Source: Streptomyces decoyicus (GTDB lineage Bacteria > Actinomycetota > Actinomycetes > Streptomycetales > Streptomycetaceae). Taken from it: a DNA stretch of 64,000 bases. The DNA lies in assembly GCF_019880305.1 (NCBI RefSeq), contig NZ_CP082301.1, forward strand, positions 2,790,001 through 2,854,000. Direction: 5' to 3'. Positions 54,381-63,765 of the stretch are shown here, in pieces. The notes beneath the pieces are model-generated. The model saw only the letters and a list, made by a program, of their open reading frames with translations, did not search any database and had not been told where the DNA came from. Position numbers and translations under genes: made by a program. Positions within the stretch are counted from its first letter, which is position 1; each line of letters opens with the position of its first letter.

Positions 54381-55501
54381 CGCAGCGGATGCCGCGGCTT
54401 CGGCTGGGCGGAGGGGGCCAGCTCACCGCAGAGTGAGGGGTTGGCACGGTCCCTGGCATAGGGGTCGGTGCCCGTAGGCCGGTCCTTGCCGGCGTGCTGT
54501 CCCGCGAACAGCGGGCGCAGCGCGTCGGCCGGTTTCGAGGAGCAGGCCAGCGGCCCAGCCTGGAGGCTGCTCTGGAGCACCTCCAGGCGGTGGTCGGTGA
54601 GGTTCTCGCGGCTCAGCCGGAAGTGCACCTCGCGCCGGACGGTGACCAGCGAGGCGGCACCCGGGGTGGCCTTGCCGACGTCCTGGGCCCGAGCGGAGTC
54701 CTGCGCGCCGGGGGCGGGCCGTACGGCATAGACGAAGGTGTAGTCGGCGGTCACATCGAGCGCGTCCGGGCTCAGCTCCGAGGCGTAGAGGGTGCCGTTG
54801 ACCCGTACGTTCCGGTCGGCGAGCCGGGTCTGCTTCGGGTCGAAGCGGACCAGCCAACCGGTCGCCGCGTCGTGGCCGTTGTCGTCGGGGTGCGCCAGGC
54901 TGCGGTCGAACTGGTCGAGTTGGCTCGTGTCGAGCAGCAGGCGCACCGGCCGTACGGAGCCGCCGGTGAGGGTGTCCGGGTCCAGCGAGGAGCGGACGAT
55001 GTAGTCCTTCGCGACGGTCAGGGCCGAGACGATCTGGCCGTCGGAGAAGTGCTCGGTGCGGGTGACGGCGGGCAGATTCACGCCCGCGGCGCCGATCCGG
55101 TAGTTGGCCGCGGGGCTGTGGGCGAAGAGGTCCTCGGGCGTGGCGCCCGGCACCTCCCCGGCCGGCGCGAGCGGCACCACCGCGGAGCGCAACGGCTGTG
55201 CCCGGGCCGTCTCCGGGGTTTTGTACGGGTGGCGTATGCCCATGTAGACGGCGGTGCCGAAGGCGAGAACGATCAGCAGCACCAGCAAGACGGCCTGCCG
55301 GGAGCCGCCCAGCCGCATCCACGCATGCCGGGTCCTGACCGCCGGCGAATGATGCTCGCCCAGCCGCTCGTCCGCGGAGAATTCCTGTAGCCGTGCAGCC
55401 CGCACGAACGATTCGTCGAAGACGACGGATCGGTATTCGTCCTCACCGCCTCCCTGGGCGCCGTTGGGCGTCCCTTCGGGAGGGTCACCAGGCCCGGTCA
55501 T
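54377..55501 (-). CDS. Membrane protein with N-terminal SVVFDE motif, unknown function
   Basis: 374 residues. A disordered N-terminus carries YRSVVFDESFVRAARLQEFS and SADERLGEHHS, then one helix (AVLLVLLIVLAFGTAVYMGI), then a 280-residue extracellular domain that I cannot name; it is beta-rich, with LSRENLTDHRLEVLQSSLQA and two cysteines (PLACSSKP, PSLCGEL). The next gene shares the N-terminal motif. It is 108 bases downstream of that gene and tail-to-tail with the M48 protease. Conserved in Streptomyces from memory; no role established. Confidence 0.78.
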   Translation of the reverse strand: MTGPGDPPEGTPNGAQGGGEDEYRSVVFDESFVRAARLQEFSADERLGEHHSPAVRTRHAWMRLGGSRQAVLLVLLIVLAFGTAVYMGIRHPYKTPETARAQPLRSAVVPLAPAGEVPGATPEDLFAHSPAANYRIGAAGVNLPAVTRTEHFSDGQIVSALTVAKDYIVRSSLDPDTLTGGSVRPVRLLLDTSQLDQFDRSLAHPDDNGHDAATGWLVRFDPKQTRLADRNVRVNGTLYASELSPDALDVTADYTFVYAVRPAPGAQDSARAQDVGKATPGAASLVTVRREVHFRLSRENLTDHRLEVLQSSLQAGPLACSSKPADALRPLFAGQHAGKDRPTGTDPYARDRANPSLCGELAPSAQPKPRHPLR

Positions 55502-55609
55502 ACAACAAGAGTAGGTCTGCCGGGGCGAAGGTAAACGCCGGGGCGCCGGACAAGTTCACCGGTTCGATTCCGTTTCAGGAACCCGCTTTGCGGGCACTGC
55601 GCCACGGCG

Positions 55610-56269
55610 TCAGCTCGGCCTGGGCACGGCCGAGAACGACGGGCGCACGGGCCCCGCCGACGGCACCGTCGGCAGGCCGGGCCGCGCCGTCCGGACGCTG
55701 TCCATCCCGGCTGTGGTGGGGGCGTCCACGCCGCTGGACGTGGGCGCCGGTGCCGGGTTCTGGGTCCGCCCCGAGGAGCCCCGGTAGACGGCGCTGAAGG
55801 CCAGCGCGACCAGCCCGATGCCCATCACCACGGCCAGCACCCAGGCCACCGGCCGGTGCCAGCGGCTGCTGCCGCGGTAGGGGCGCAGGGCACCGCCGTA
55901 GGGGCCGTAGGGGCCGTACGGGTAGTCGCCGTACTCACCGTCGTCCTCGTACTCCGGGTAGTCGCTGTACCCGTCGTAGTCGTCGGCTCCCCGGGCGCGG
56001 CGGTGGCCGCGGGGGCCGGGATCGTCGGGGTCGTCGCCCTCGGGGCCGAAGCCGGGCCCGGAGCGGGCCGCCTCGGCCTCGGCGCGCGCCTCGGCGGCAG
56101 CCAGCATCCGCTCGACCGCCGAGGGCTCATGAATCTGCGCGGACCGGACGAATTCCTCGTCGAAGACCACGGAGGCGAATTCTTCGTCCGCTTTTCCGTG
56201 GCTCCCGTGGTGGTGCTCGTCGGGCTCTTCACCGTCCGGGAACGGCTTGCCCCCCACGTCGTCCGACAC
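55610..56269 (-). CDS. Membrane protein with N-terminal SVVFDE motif, second copy
   Basis: 219 residues, GTG start. EFASVVFDEEFVRSAQIHEP then SAVERMLAAAEARAEAEAAR corresponds to the motif in the neighbouring gene. An acidic Asp/Tyr-rich stretch (YDGYSDYPEYEDDGEYGDYP) and a YGPYG segment precede one helix (VAWVLAVVMGIGLVALAFSA), and the extracellular tail is short, Pro/Ser-rich. The shared cytoplasmic motif on otherwise different proteins suggests a common binding partner. It lies 62 bases downstream of proA. Confidence 0.75.
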   Translation of the reverse strand: MSDDVGGKPFPDGEEPDEHHHGSHGKADEEFASVVFDEEFVRSAQIHEPSAVERMLAAAEARAEAEAARSGPGFGPEGDDPDDPGPRGHRRARGADDYDGYSDYPEYEDDGEYGDYPYGPYGPYGGALRPYRGSSRWHRPVAWVLAVVMGIGLVALAFSAVYRGSSGRTQNPAPAPTSSGVDAPTTAGMDSVRTARPGLPTVPSAGPVRPSFSAVPRPS

Positions 56270-56331
56270 CCGTCCAGGTTAGCCCCGGGCGGTCCTTTTG
56301 GGCAGAGAGAACGGGGAATCCGGGGGACGCT

Positions 56332-57600
56332 TCAGCGGGTGTGGCCGTCGCCCGTGAGGATGTACTTGGTGGACGTCAGCTCGGGCAGCCCCATGGGGCC
56401 ACGGGCGTGCAGCTTCTGCGTCGAGATCCCGATCTCCGCTCCGAAGCCGAACTGGCCGCCGTCGGTGAAACGGGTCGAAGCGTTGACCGCGACCGTGGTG
56501 GAGTCCACCAACTGGGTGAAACGGCGGGCGGCGGCCTGCGAGGTGGTGATGATCGCCTCGGTGTGGCCGGAGGTCCAGCGCCGGATGTGCGCCACCGCCG
56601 CGTCCAGGTCGGGCACCACGGCAGCCGCGATGTCGTACGAGAGGTACTCCGTCGCCCAGTCCTCGTCGGTGGCGGGGGCGACCAGCCCGGGGCCCGCCTG
56701 CTGCCAGGCGGCGTCACCGTGCACGATCACCCCGGCCTCGGTCAGCGCCGCCAGGGCGCGCGGCAGGAACTTCTCGGCGATCCCGGCGTGCACCAGCACC
56801 GTCTCGGCGGCGTTGCAGACGCTGGGCCGCTGGGCCTTGGAATTGACCAGGATGTCGACGGCCATGTCGAGGTCGGCGGTCTCGTCGACGTAGACGTGGC
56901 AGTTGCCGGTGCCGGTCTCGATGACCGGGACCGTGGACTCCTCGACGACCGTACGGATCAGGGACGCGCCGCCGCGCGGGATCAGCACATCGACCAGACC
57001 GCGGGCGCGCATCAGCTCGCGCACCGAGTCGCGGCTCTCGCCGGGCACCAGCTGCACCGCGTCGGCGGGCAGCCCGGCGCTCTGGACGGCGTCCCGCAGC
57101 ACATCCACCAGGGCGCTGTTGGAGGCGTACGCCGAGGACGAGCCGCGCAGCAGCACGGCGTTGCCGGACTTCAGGCACAGGGCCGCGGCGTCCACCGTCA
57201 CATTGGGCCGGGCCTCGTAGATGATTCCGATCACACCGAGCGGGACCCGGACCTGCCGCAGGTCGAGACCGTTGGGCAGGGTCGAGCCGCGCACCACCTC
57301 GCCCACCGGGTCGGGCAGCGCCACGACCTGGCGGACGTCGGCGGCGATGGCCGCGATCCGCTCGGGGGTCAGGGTGAGCCGGTCCACGATCGACTCGGCG
57401 GTGCCCGCGGCCCGCGCCTTCGCGGTGTCCTCCGCGTTGGCGGCGACGATGGTGCCGGTCTGGGCCACCAGGGCGTCGGCGATGGCGAGCAGCGCTGCGT
57501 CACGGGCCGTACGCGGCAGCGGCGCCAGGACGGCGGCGGCCTCCCGCGCGCGGCGGGCGGTCTCGAGGACGGGCGAGGAGTGCGATGCGCTGCTGGTCAT
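56332..57600 (-). CDS. proA: Glutamate-5-semialdehyde dehydrogenase (gamma-glutamyl phosphate reductase)
   Basis: 422 residues. The aldehyde-dehydrogenase fold shows [56 protein letters not shown] and [15 protein letters not shown] with the catalytic Cys; [20 protein letters not shown] closes the domain. It reduces gamma-glutamyl phosphate in proline synthesis, the step after ProB, which is encoded 0.8 kb upstream on the same strand. The conserved small gene between them may be co-transcribed. Confidence 0.97.
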   Translation of the reverse strand: MTSSASHSSPVLETARRAREAAAVLAPLPRTARDAALLAIADALVAQTGTIVAANAEDTAKARAAGTAESIVDRLTLTPERIAAIAADVRQVVALPDPVGEVVRGSTLPNGLDLRQVRVPLGVIGIIYEARPNVTVDAAALCLKSGNAVLLRGSSSAYASNSALVDVLRDAVQSAGLPADAVQLVPGESRDSVRELMRARGLVDVLIPRGGASLIRTVVEESTVPVIETGTGNCHVYVDETADLDMAVDILVNSKAQRPSVCNAAETVLVHAGIAEKFLPRALAALTEAGVIVHGDAAWQQAGPGLVAPATDEDWATEYLSYDIAAAVVPDLDAAVAHIRRWTSGHTEAIITTSQAAARRFTQLVDSTTVAVNASTRFTDGGQFGFGAEIGISTQKLHARGPMGLPELTSTKYILTGDGHTR

Positions 57601-57672
57601 GGCGGCAGCCTAGCGGGGCGGCAGGCCGCGGCCACGCCGCATCTCACAGCGCGGGACGCGGACGACCGCTGG

Positions 57673-58167
57673 TCAGAAGGGATGGACGCCGACCGGTGAG
57701 GCCGGGGGCGGGCCGTACCCCTCCGCGATGCGCTGGTGGTAGGTCTCGCGGTCGATGACTTCCAGGCCGACGATCTCCCACGGTGGCAGCTTGGCCGTCG
57801 AGCGGTGCTCGCCCCACAGCCGCAGCGCGACCGCCGCGGCGTCGTGCAGGTCCCGCGCCTCCTCCCAGTAGCGGATCTCGGCGTGGTCGTTGGCGTAGCG
57901 GCTGGTCAGCAGGAAGGGGTGGTCGTGGGCGAGCTGTTCCAGTGCCCGCCGGACCTCCTTCAACGGGGCCTCGGCGCCGGAGACACTGAGGGTGATGTGC
58001 CACAGCCGGGATGCCTCCCGGCGCCCGCCCTCCGGTCCGGGCCGCGCCGCCCTGTCCCCCTCCGCATCCTGCTCGTCCGGCCGGCCGGTGTCCTCGGCGG
58101 TCCCGACGCTGGTCAGCGTGCGTTCCGCCGCCCCTCGGGGCAGGGCCCCTGGGCGCCCTCGTCTCAC
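57673..58167 (-). CDS. Conserved protein between proB and proA, unknown function
   Basis: 164 residues. The first 55 are Arg/Gly/Glu-rich and disordered; the domain from RLWHITLSVSGAEAPLKEVR through HDHPFLLTSRYANDHAEIRY to LPPWEIVGLEVIDRETYHQR is compact alpha/beta, conserved in Streptomyces in this position. A GTG start is used because AGGAGG lies six bases upstream, a near-perfect ribosome site. It could be a small ligand-binding or enzyme-accessory protein, but no motif decides it. Confidence 0.8.
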   Translation of the reverse strand: MRRGRPGALPRGAAERTLTSVGTAEDTGRPDEQDAEGDRAARPGPEGGRREASRLWHITLSVSGAEAPLKEVRRALEQLAHDHPFLLTSRYANDHAEIRYWEEARDLHDAAAVALRLWGEHRSTAKLPPWEIVGLEVIDRETYHQRIAEGYGPPPASPVGVHPF

Positions 58168-58405
58168 CGGCGGCCTCCTGTGATGCGAATCGCTCCGCCC
58201 TCGGGGGTGCGGAGCCGTCGTACGTCGGCGGGTGCGCTTATGCGCTGCGGGCGCCGCTCCCCTACGGCGTCTCCGCAACAAAGTTGACCAGTCCGCGGCC
58301 CGTCGTGGGGCGTTTTCCCCAAGGTCTGTACGGAAAGGCTGGTCTCCGCACCATGCGGGGGAAAGTGTGCACGGAGCGTGACGACTGCCGGCCCAGGGGG
58401 CGTGC

Positions 58406-59530
58406 TCAGTGGTGCAGCAGCACCAGATCGTCGCGGTGCACGACCTCCCGCTCGTAGGCGGGGCCCAGCTCGCGGGCGAGATCGCGGGTCGAACGGCCCA
58501 TCAATCGGGGGATTTCCCGGGCATCGAAATTGACGAGCCCACGGGCGACCGCGTGGCCGTCGCCGTCCCGCAGCTCGACCGGGTCACCGGCGGAGAACTC
58601 GCCGTCCACGGAGGCGATGCCGGCCGGCAGGAGGGAGGAACGCCGTTCGACGACGGCCTGCACGGCGCCGTCGTCCAGTACGAGCGCGCCGCGCGGTGTG
58701 GAGGCGTGCGCGAGCCACAGCAGCCGGTCGGCGGAGCGGCGGCCGGTGCGCAGGAAGTGGGTGCCGGTCGAGCTGCCGGCGAGCGCGTCCGCGGCGTGCA
58801 CGGCGGAGGTCAGGACGACCGGGATGCCGGCCGCGGCCGCGATCCGGGCCGCCTCGACCTTGGTGACCATGCCGCCGGTGCCGACGCCTGCCTTGCCCGC
58901 GCTCCCGATGGAGACGCCCGCCAGGTCCTCGGGCCCGCGCACCTCGGCTATCCGGGAGGTGCCGGGGGTAGCCGGATCGCCGTCGTAGAGGCCGTCCACG
59001 TCGGAGAGCAGGATCAGCAGGTCGGCGCGGACGAGATGGGCGACCAGGGCCGCCAGCCGGTCGTTGTCGCCAAAGCGGATCTCGTCGGTCGCGACGGTGT
59101 CGTTCTCGTTGACGATCGGTACGGCGCCCATGGCCAGCAGCTGGTCGAGGGTCCGGTAGGCGTTGCGGTAGTGGGCCCGGCGGCTGGTGTCGTCGGAGGT
59201 CAGCAGGACCTGGCCGACGCGGCGGCCGTAGCGGGCGAAGGAGGCGGTGTAGCGGGCGACCAGCAGGCCCTGGCCGACGCTGGCGGCGGCCTGCTGCCGG
59301 GCCAGGTCGCGGGGCCGCTTGGGAAGCCCCAGGGGCGCCAGACCGGCCGCGATGGCTCCGGAGGAGACCAGCACGATCTCCTTGTCCTGGTGCTTGGCCA
59401 GCACATCCACCAGCGCGTCCACACGGTCCGCGTCCAGCCCCCCGGCGGCCGTGGTCAGCGAGGACGAGCCGACCTTCACCACGATCCGGCGAGCGTCCTT
59501 CACGTCCTGCCTTGCGCCTGCCACCTGCAT
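58406..59530 (-). CDS. proB: Glutamate 5-kinase
   Basis: 374 residues. The amino-acid kinase domain shows RRIVVKVGSSSLTT, IVLVSSGAIAAGL, VPIVNENDTVATDEIRFGDN and GTGGMVTKVEAARIA; a C-terminal PUA domain starts about residue 285 (RGALVLDDGAVQAVVERRSS). It phosphorylates glutamate as the first, proline-inhibited step of proline synthesis. The ATG at 59530 is used; a GTG nine codons later (DVKDARRIVVK region) is possible. obg and rpmA lie upstream beyond the inserted TagF-like gene. Confidence 0.96.
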   Translation of the reverse strand: MQVAGARQDVKDARRIVVKVGSSSLTTAAGGLDADRVDALVDVLAKHQDKEIVLVSSGAIAAGLAPLGLPKRPRDLARQQAAASVGQGLLVARYTASFARYGRRVGQVLLTSDDTSRRAHYRNAYRTLDQLLAMGAVPIVNENDTVATDEIRFGDNDRLAALVAHLVRADLLILLSDVDGLYDGDPATPGTSRIAEVRGPEDLAGVSIGSAGKAGVGTGGMVTKVEAARIAAAAGIPVVLTSAVHAADALAGSSTGTHFLRTGRRSADRLLWLAHASTPRGALVLDDGAVQAVVERRSSLLPAGIASVDGEFSAGDPVELRDGDGHAVARGLVNFDAREIPRLMGRSTRDLARELGPAYEREVVHRDDLVLLHH

Positions 59531-59969
59531 ACCCCTGTGCTCGCCGATCCCACCGCCGTACGGGGGATCCCTGCCCGACCCGCACCACGGCCCTACGGGC
59601 GCAATCTACGGCAGGGCGGCCTGCCGGCGCTTCGTGATATCGCCTGGCGGACGCCCTTCGGGGGGACCGGCCGGACCCGGCGCGGACAAGAGAGCGCAGA
59701 ATAGGGGCCGCAATTCCCGGGCCCTACTTCCGGGATTTTTCATGGCCACGCGGTTTTCCTTAAGACGGAAGCCGAGGCCAAGAGGTTGCGTTCGATTGGT
59801 CCGCTTTCGCGGTGATGAGAGCCACAGCAGATTGTCACCAAGGCCAACAAGGTCATACGGTCGGGTGTCCATCGGTCCCGTTTCGCCGCTCCGGCGGCGT
59901 CGCAGCGCGGGACCCGGCCGCCCCCCTCGGCCTCCCCCTGACCATTCGTGCTGCCAGGAGCCCTCCCCC
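59531..59969. other. Divergent intergenic region between proB and the TagF-like gene
   Basis: CGGCAGG-GCGG-CCTGCCG (59609-59626) is a perfect 7-bp inverted repeat. The part from 59730 to 59870 is less G+C-rich than the surroundings and probably holds the promoters. No gene is seen. Confidence 0.5.
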
Positions 59970-62057
59970 GTGCCTTCCGCCGGAATCGCCCCCCGCCGAG
60001 CCGTCCAGCTCGCGGCACTCTTCGCGATGATGGTCGCGTTCACCGCCCAGTTGGTCGGTGCGCTGCTGCCCGTCATCCCGCTGTTCATCGCCGCATCCGT
60101 GGTCAACCTGGGTCTCGACCTGGTCCTCCAGCACAAGCAGCCCGGCCTGCTCGCCGTGCTCGGCCGGATCCGGTTCGATGTCACGGTGCGCCAGTTGCTG
60201 CGCGACATGCTGATACTGGTCGGCCTGCTGCACATCGACGGCATCAACCCGCTCGAGGAGCAGGCGCCGCTCACCATCACGCTGCTCCTCTTCTACGGCA
60301 CCCACTTCGTGTGCCAGGCGGTCGCGGTGCTGGTCCGCAGGACCCGCAGCATGCCGTTCGTGACCCGCAACATCGATGCGAGCGCGCTGCGGCTGTGCGA
60401 CGCCCCGCCGCGCATCCTCTCCCGCCAGACGGGCCGGCGGCTGCTGCGCTTCTCCGTGCCCACCACGGTCGGCATGATGCTCACCTCGATCACCACCGAC
60501 GCGTACTGGGGCGGCATCGGCCTGGCCGTCTCCCTGGCCCTGTCCGCCGGCGGCACCCTCTACCTGGGCACCTGGCTGCTGCCCAAGAAGCGGGTGGCCA
60601 GTGAGAAGCAGGCCCTCGCCTGGCTGGACGACTGGCTGGCCGAGTACCAGCCGACGGTCGGCATGTACTTCTCCGGCGGTTCCTCCTCCGCCTACCAGGC
60701 CAACATGTGGCTGAGCACGCTGGCGTCCCTCGACGGCAACCCGATCATCGTGCTCCGCGAGCGCTTCATGGTGCAGAAGATCGAGGCCACGGACGTGCCG
60801 ATCGTCTGCATCCCCAAGGTCGCCAACCTGATGCGGCTGGAGCACTCCACGCTCAAGGTGCTGCTGCACCCGGCGAACTCCGGCAAGACCTCGCAGATCC
60901 TGCGCATCCCGTCCATCAAGCACGCCTTCACCAACCACGGCGAGAGCGACAAGCTGTCCTCCTGCAACCCGTACGCGAAGGCGTACGACGAGGTATGGGT
61001 GGCGGGTCCGGCGGCCCGTGACCGCTACCAGCTCGCCGACATCGGCGTCGAGGACAAGGACGTCATCGAGGTCGGCCGCCCCCAGCTGGCCCCGATCGAG
61101 CCCTACGCGGGCGCCCCGGCCGACCGGATGACGACCGTGCTGTACGCCCCGACCTGGGAAGGCTGGGACGGCAACCCGGGAAACACCTCGGTGATCCTGG
61201 CGGGCGAGAACATCGTCCGCGAGCTGCTCGCCGACGAGAACGTGCAACTGCTGTACAAGCCGCACCCGATGACCGGTTCCGTGGACCCGCGCGCGGGCGC
61301 CGCCAACACCCGCATCCAGGCGATGATCACGGAGGCGAACGCCCGGCGCAGCGGGGAGCGGCCCGGCCCGGAGGCCGCCGCCGAGCTGGCCCGCCGTACC
61401 GAGGCGCTCAATGCGCTCACCACGTCCGCGTTCCGCAAGAGCGCGGACGAGCTGGAGCGGATGCGGATCCAGGGCACCCCGGAGGAGGGCCGCGCCGCCG
61501 CCGTCGCCGCGGCCGTCACCGCCTGGGAGGAGGCGTACTGGAAGTCCTTCCCCCGGTGGGAGCACCGCATCATCACCACCGCCCGCCCCGGCATCTTCAG
61601 CTGCTTCAACCAGGCCGACGTGCTGATCAGCGATGTCTCCAGCGTCGTCTCCGACTACCTGAGCAGCGAGAAGCCGTACGCGGTCGCCAACACCTCGGGG
61701 ATGAGCGAGGACGACTTCCGGGCGAACTTCCCGACCGTGCGGGCGGCGACGATCCTCACGCCCGAGGCGGACGGTGTGGCCGGTCTCCTCGACGCGGTCC
61801 GCGACCCGGAGCAGGACACCCTGGCCGCGGAGCGGGCCGAGCTCAAGGAGCACCTGCTGGGCCCGTCGGACCCGCCGTCGTCGGTCCGCTTCAACCAGGC
61901 CGCGCTGGATCTGTGCGCGAAGGCCGACGAGCGGCGCATCCGGATGGAGAACCGGCTGTCCGGTATCCCCGGCCAGCGCTCGCAGGAGGACATGGACGCC
62001 TCCGAGACGGCCGAGCACGAGGCCAGCGGCGCCTCGGACACCACGGCCGCCGTCTAG
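59970..62057 (+). CDS. CDP-glycerol glycerophosphotransferase (TagF)-like membrane protein
   Basis: 695 residues. The N-terminal 210 residues form several membrane helices (LFAMMVAFTAQLVGALLPVI, FIAASVVNLGLDLVL); the cytoplasmic part is PF04464-like: FTNHGESDKLSSCNPYAKAY and LLYKPHP hold the catalytic-type histidines, LYAPTWEGWDGN and LISDVSSVVSDYLSSEKPYA complete the pattern. Such enzymes polymerise glycerol or other polyol phosphates of wall teichoic acid. GTG start with AGGAG nine bases upstream. Lone copy between proB and obg with no tag operon nearby, so substrate is uncertain. Confidence 0.86.
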   Translation: MPSAGIAPRRAVQLAALFAMMVAFTAQLVGALLPVIPLFIAASVVNLGLDLVLQHKQPGLLAVLGRIRFDVTVRQLLRDMLILVGLLHIDGINPLEEQAPLTITLLLFYGTHFVCQAVAVLVRRTRSMPFVTRNIDASALRLCDAPPRILSRQTGRRLLRFSVPTTVGMMLTSITTDAYWGGIGLAVSLALSAGGTLYLGTWLLPKKRVASEKQALAWLDDWLAEYQPTVGMYFSGGSSSAYQANMWLSTLASLDGNPIIVLRERFMVQKIEATDVPIVCIPKVANLMRLEHSTLKVLLHPANSGKTSQILRIPSIKHAFTNHGESDKLSSCNPYAKAYDEVWVAGPAARDRYQLADIGVEDKDVIEVGRPQLAPIEPYAGAPADRMTTVLYAPTWEGWDGNPGNTSVILAGENIVRELLADENVQLLYKPHPMTGSVDPRAGAANTRIQAMITEANARRSGERPGPEAAAELARRTEALNALTTSAFRKSADELERMRIQGTPEEGRAAAVAAAVTAWEEAYWKSFPRWEHRIITTARPGIFSCFNQADVLISDVSSVVSDYLSSEKPYAVANTSGMSEDDFRANFPTVRAATILTPEADGVAGLLDAVRDPEQDTLAAERAELKEHLLGPSDPPSSVRFNQAALDLCAKADERRIRMENRLSGIPGQRSQEDMDASETAEHEASGASDTTAAV

Positions 62058-62096
62058 GCCGCAGCGGGCCGCTCACGGCCTCGGTGCAGAAGAACA

Positions 62097-62135
62097 GGGA
62101 AGGCCCCCGGGAGGAGAACTCCCGGGGGCCTTCCC
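62097..62135. terminator. Bidirectional terminator between the TagF-like gene and obg
   Basis: GGAAGGCCCCCGGGAG and CTCCCGGGGGCCTTCC are a perfect 16-bp stem (17 with the flanking G-C) around the loop GAGAA, between two convergent genes. Confidence 0.9.
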
Positions 62136-62169
62136 CGTTCTTCGGTGCTGCGGGCCGCCGGGCGGACCG

Positions 62170-63606
62170 TCAGAAGGGCTTGAAGCCCTCGTACTCCTGG
62201 TCGGCCTCGTCCCGCGCCACGTCCCGGTCCTTGCGGCGCTGCGCAGCCGGACGGGGCGCCTCCAGGCGGTGGTCCTCGCCACGCCGGCCCAGCATCTCCG
62301 CGCCGGCCGCCATCATCGGCTCCCAGTCGAAGACGACGGCGTTGTCCTCGGGGCCGATGGCGATGCCGTCGCCCGCGTGCGCGCCCGCCTTGCGCAGCGC
62401 GTCCTCGACACCGAGGCGGTTGAGGCGGTCGGCGAGGTAGCCGACGGCCTCGTCGTTGTTGAAGTCGGTCTGCCGGACCCAGCGCTCGGGCTTCTCGCCG
62501 CGCACGCGGTAGAAGTTCTCGCCCTCCTCCGTGACCGTGAAGCCGGCGTCGTCCACGGCCTGGGGCCGGATGACGATACGGGTGGATTCCTGTACGGGCC
62601 TTGCCGCGCGGGCCTTGGAGACGACGTCGGCGAGCGCGAAGGACAGCTCCTTCAGGCCCATATGGGCGACCGCGGAGACCTCGTAGACGTGGTAGCCACG
62701 CTCTTCCAGGTCGGGGCGGATGATGTCGGCGAGGTCCTTGCCGTCCGGGACGTCGATCTTGTTGAGGACGACCATCCGGGGCCGGTTCTCCAGGCCGCCG
62801 TACTGCTTGAGCTCCTCCTCGATCATGTCGAGGTCGGAGACCGGGTCACGGTCGGCCTCCAGGGTCGCGGTGTCCAGGACGTGGACGAGCACCTCGCAGC
62901 GCTCGACATGCCGCAGGAACTCCAGGCCCAGGCCCTTGCCCTGGCTCGCGCCGGGGATCAGACCGGGGACGTCCGCGATCGTGTAGACGGTCGAACCGGC
63001 CGTCACCACACCGAGGTTGGGCACCAGGGTGGTGAAGGGGTAGTCGGCGATCTTGGGCTTGGCGGCGGAGAGCACCGAGATCAGCGAGGACTTGCCCGCG
63101 CTCGGGTAGCCGACCAGCGCGACGTCCGCGACGGTCTTGAGCTCCAGCACGATGTCGCGGGCCTCGCCGGGCTCACCGAGCAGCGCGAAACCGGGGGCCT
63201 TGCGGCGGGCGGAGGCCAGCGCGGCGTTGCCGAGGCCGCCGCGGCCGCCCTGGCCGGCGACGAAGGTGGTGCCCTGGCCGACGAGGTCGGCGAGCACATT
63301 GCCCTCGCGGTCCAGGATGACGGTGCCGTCCGGGACCGGCAGGACCAGGTCCTGGCCGTTCTTGCCGGAGCGGTTGTCGCCCGCGCCCGGCTGGCCGTTG
63401 GTGGCCTTGCGGTGCGGGTGGTGGTGGTATTCGAGAAGGGTGGTGACGTCCTGGTCGACGACCAGGATCACATCGCCGCCGCGGCCGCCGTTGCCGCCGT
63501 CCGGGCCGCCCAGCGGCTTGAACTTCTCCCGCATCACGGAGGCCACGCCGTGGCCTCCGTTACCCGCGGCGACGTGCAGCTCGACGCGGTCCACGAAGGT
63601 GGTCAT
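62170..63606 (-). CDS. obg: GTPase Obg
   Basis: 478 residues. The Gly-rich Obg fold ([34 protein letters not shown]) leads to the GTPase domain with GYPSAGKSS (166-174), [20 protein letters not shown] and a C-terminal OCT domain (about 350-425). It assists 50S assembly and ppGpp signalling and in Streptomyces affects onset of development. The ATG at 63606 begins the conserved domain. It follows rpmA on the same strand across a long hairpin. Confidence 0.97.
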   Translation of the reverse strand: MTTFVDRVELHVAAGNGGHGVASVMREKFKPLGGPDGGNGGRGGDVILVVDQDVTTLLEYHHHPHRKATNGQPGAGDNRSGKNGQDLVLPVPDGTVILDREGNVLADLVGQGTTFVAGQGGRGGLGNAALASARRKAPGFALLGEPGEARDIVLELKTVADVALVGYPSAGKSSLISVLSAAKPKIADYPFTTLVPNLGVVTAGSTVYTIADVPGLIPGASQGKGLGLEFLRHVERCEVLVHVLDTATLEADRDPVSDLDMIEEELKQYGGLENRPRMVVLNKIDVPDGKDLADIIRPDLEERGYHVYEVSAVAHMGLKELSFALADVVSKARAARPVQESTRIVIRPQAVDDAGFTVTEEGENFYRVRGEKPERWVRQTDFNNDEAVGYLADRLNRLGVEDALRKAGAHAGDGIAIGPEDNAVVFDWEPMMAAGAEMLGRRGEDHRLEAPRPAAQRRKDRDVARDEADQEYEGFKPF

Positions 63607-63677
63607 GGTGGGGGTGCCTCCAGATAACTACGGGTATGTCGCTGTACTGCGCGAATGTTCTCTGTACTAACACGCAA

Positions 63678-63722
63678 GGGCGGACCGGCCTTCCCGCTGT
63701 CGCGGGAAAAGGCGGTCCGCCC
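63678..63722 (-). terminator. Long hairpin between rpmA and obg
   Basis: GGGCGGACCG pairs with CGGTCCGCCC and, inside, TTCCCGC pairs with GCGGGAA. It may terminate or attenuate transcription from rpmA into obg. Confidence 0.7.
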
Positions 63723-63765
63723 CTGAGTGATGCTGATGCTGAGCTATCGCTCGGCCGGGCCGAAA

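Noticed and set aside
55556..55580. A tRNA T-loop-like sequence (GGTTCGATTCC) between the two SVVFDE genes
   Set aside because: No acceptor, D or anticodon arms accompany it and no integrase or repeat partner is nearby, so it is not a tRNA fragment or attachment site on this evidence.
58275..58285. CAAC-AAA-GTTG inverted repeat near proB as an operator
   Set aside because: Arms of four bases occur often by chance and no promoter element is positioned to make it meaningful.
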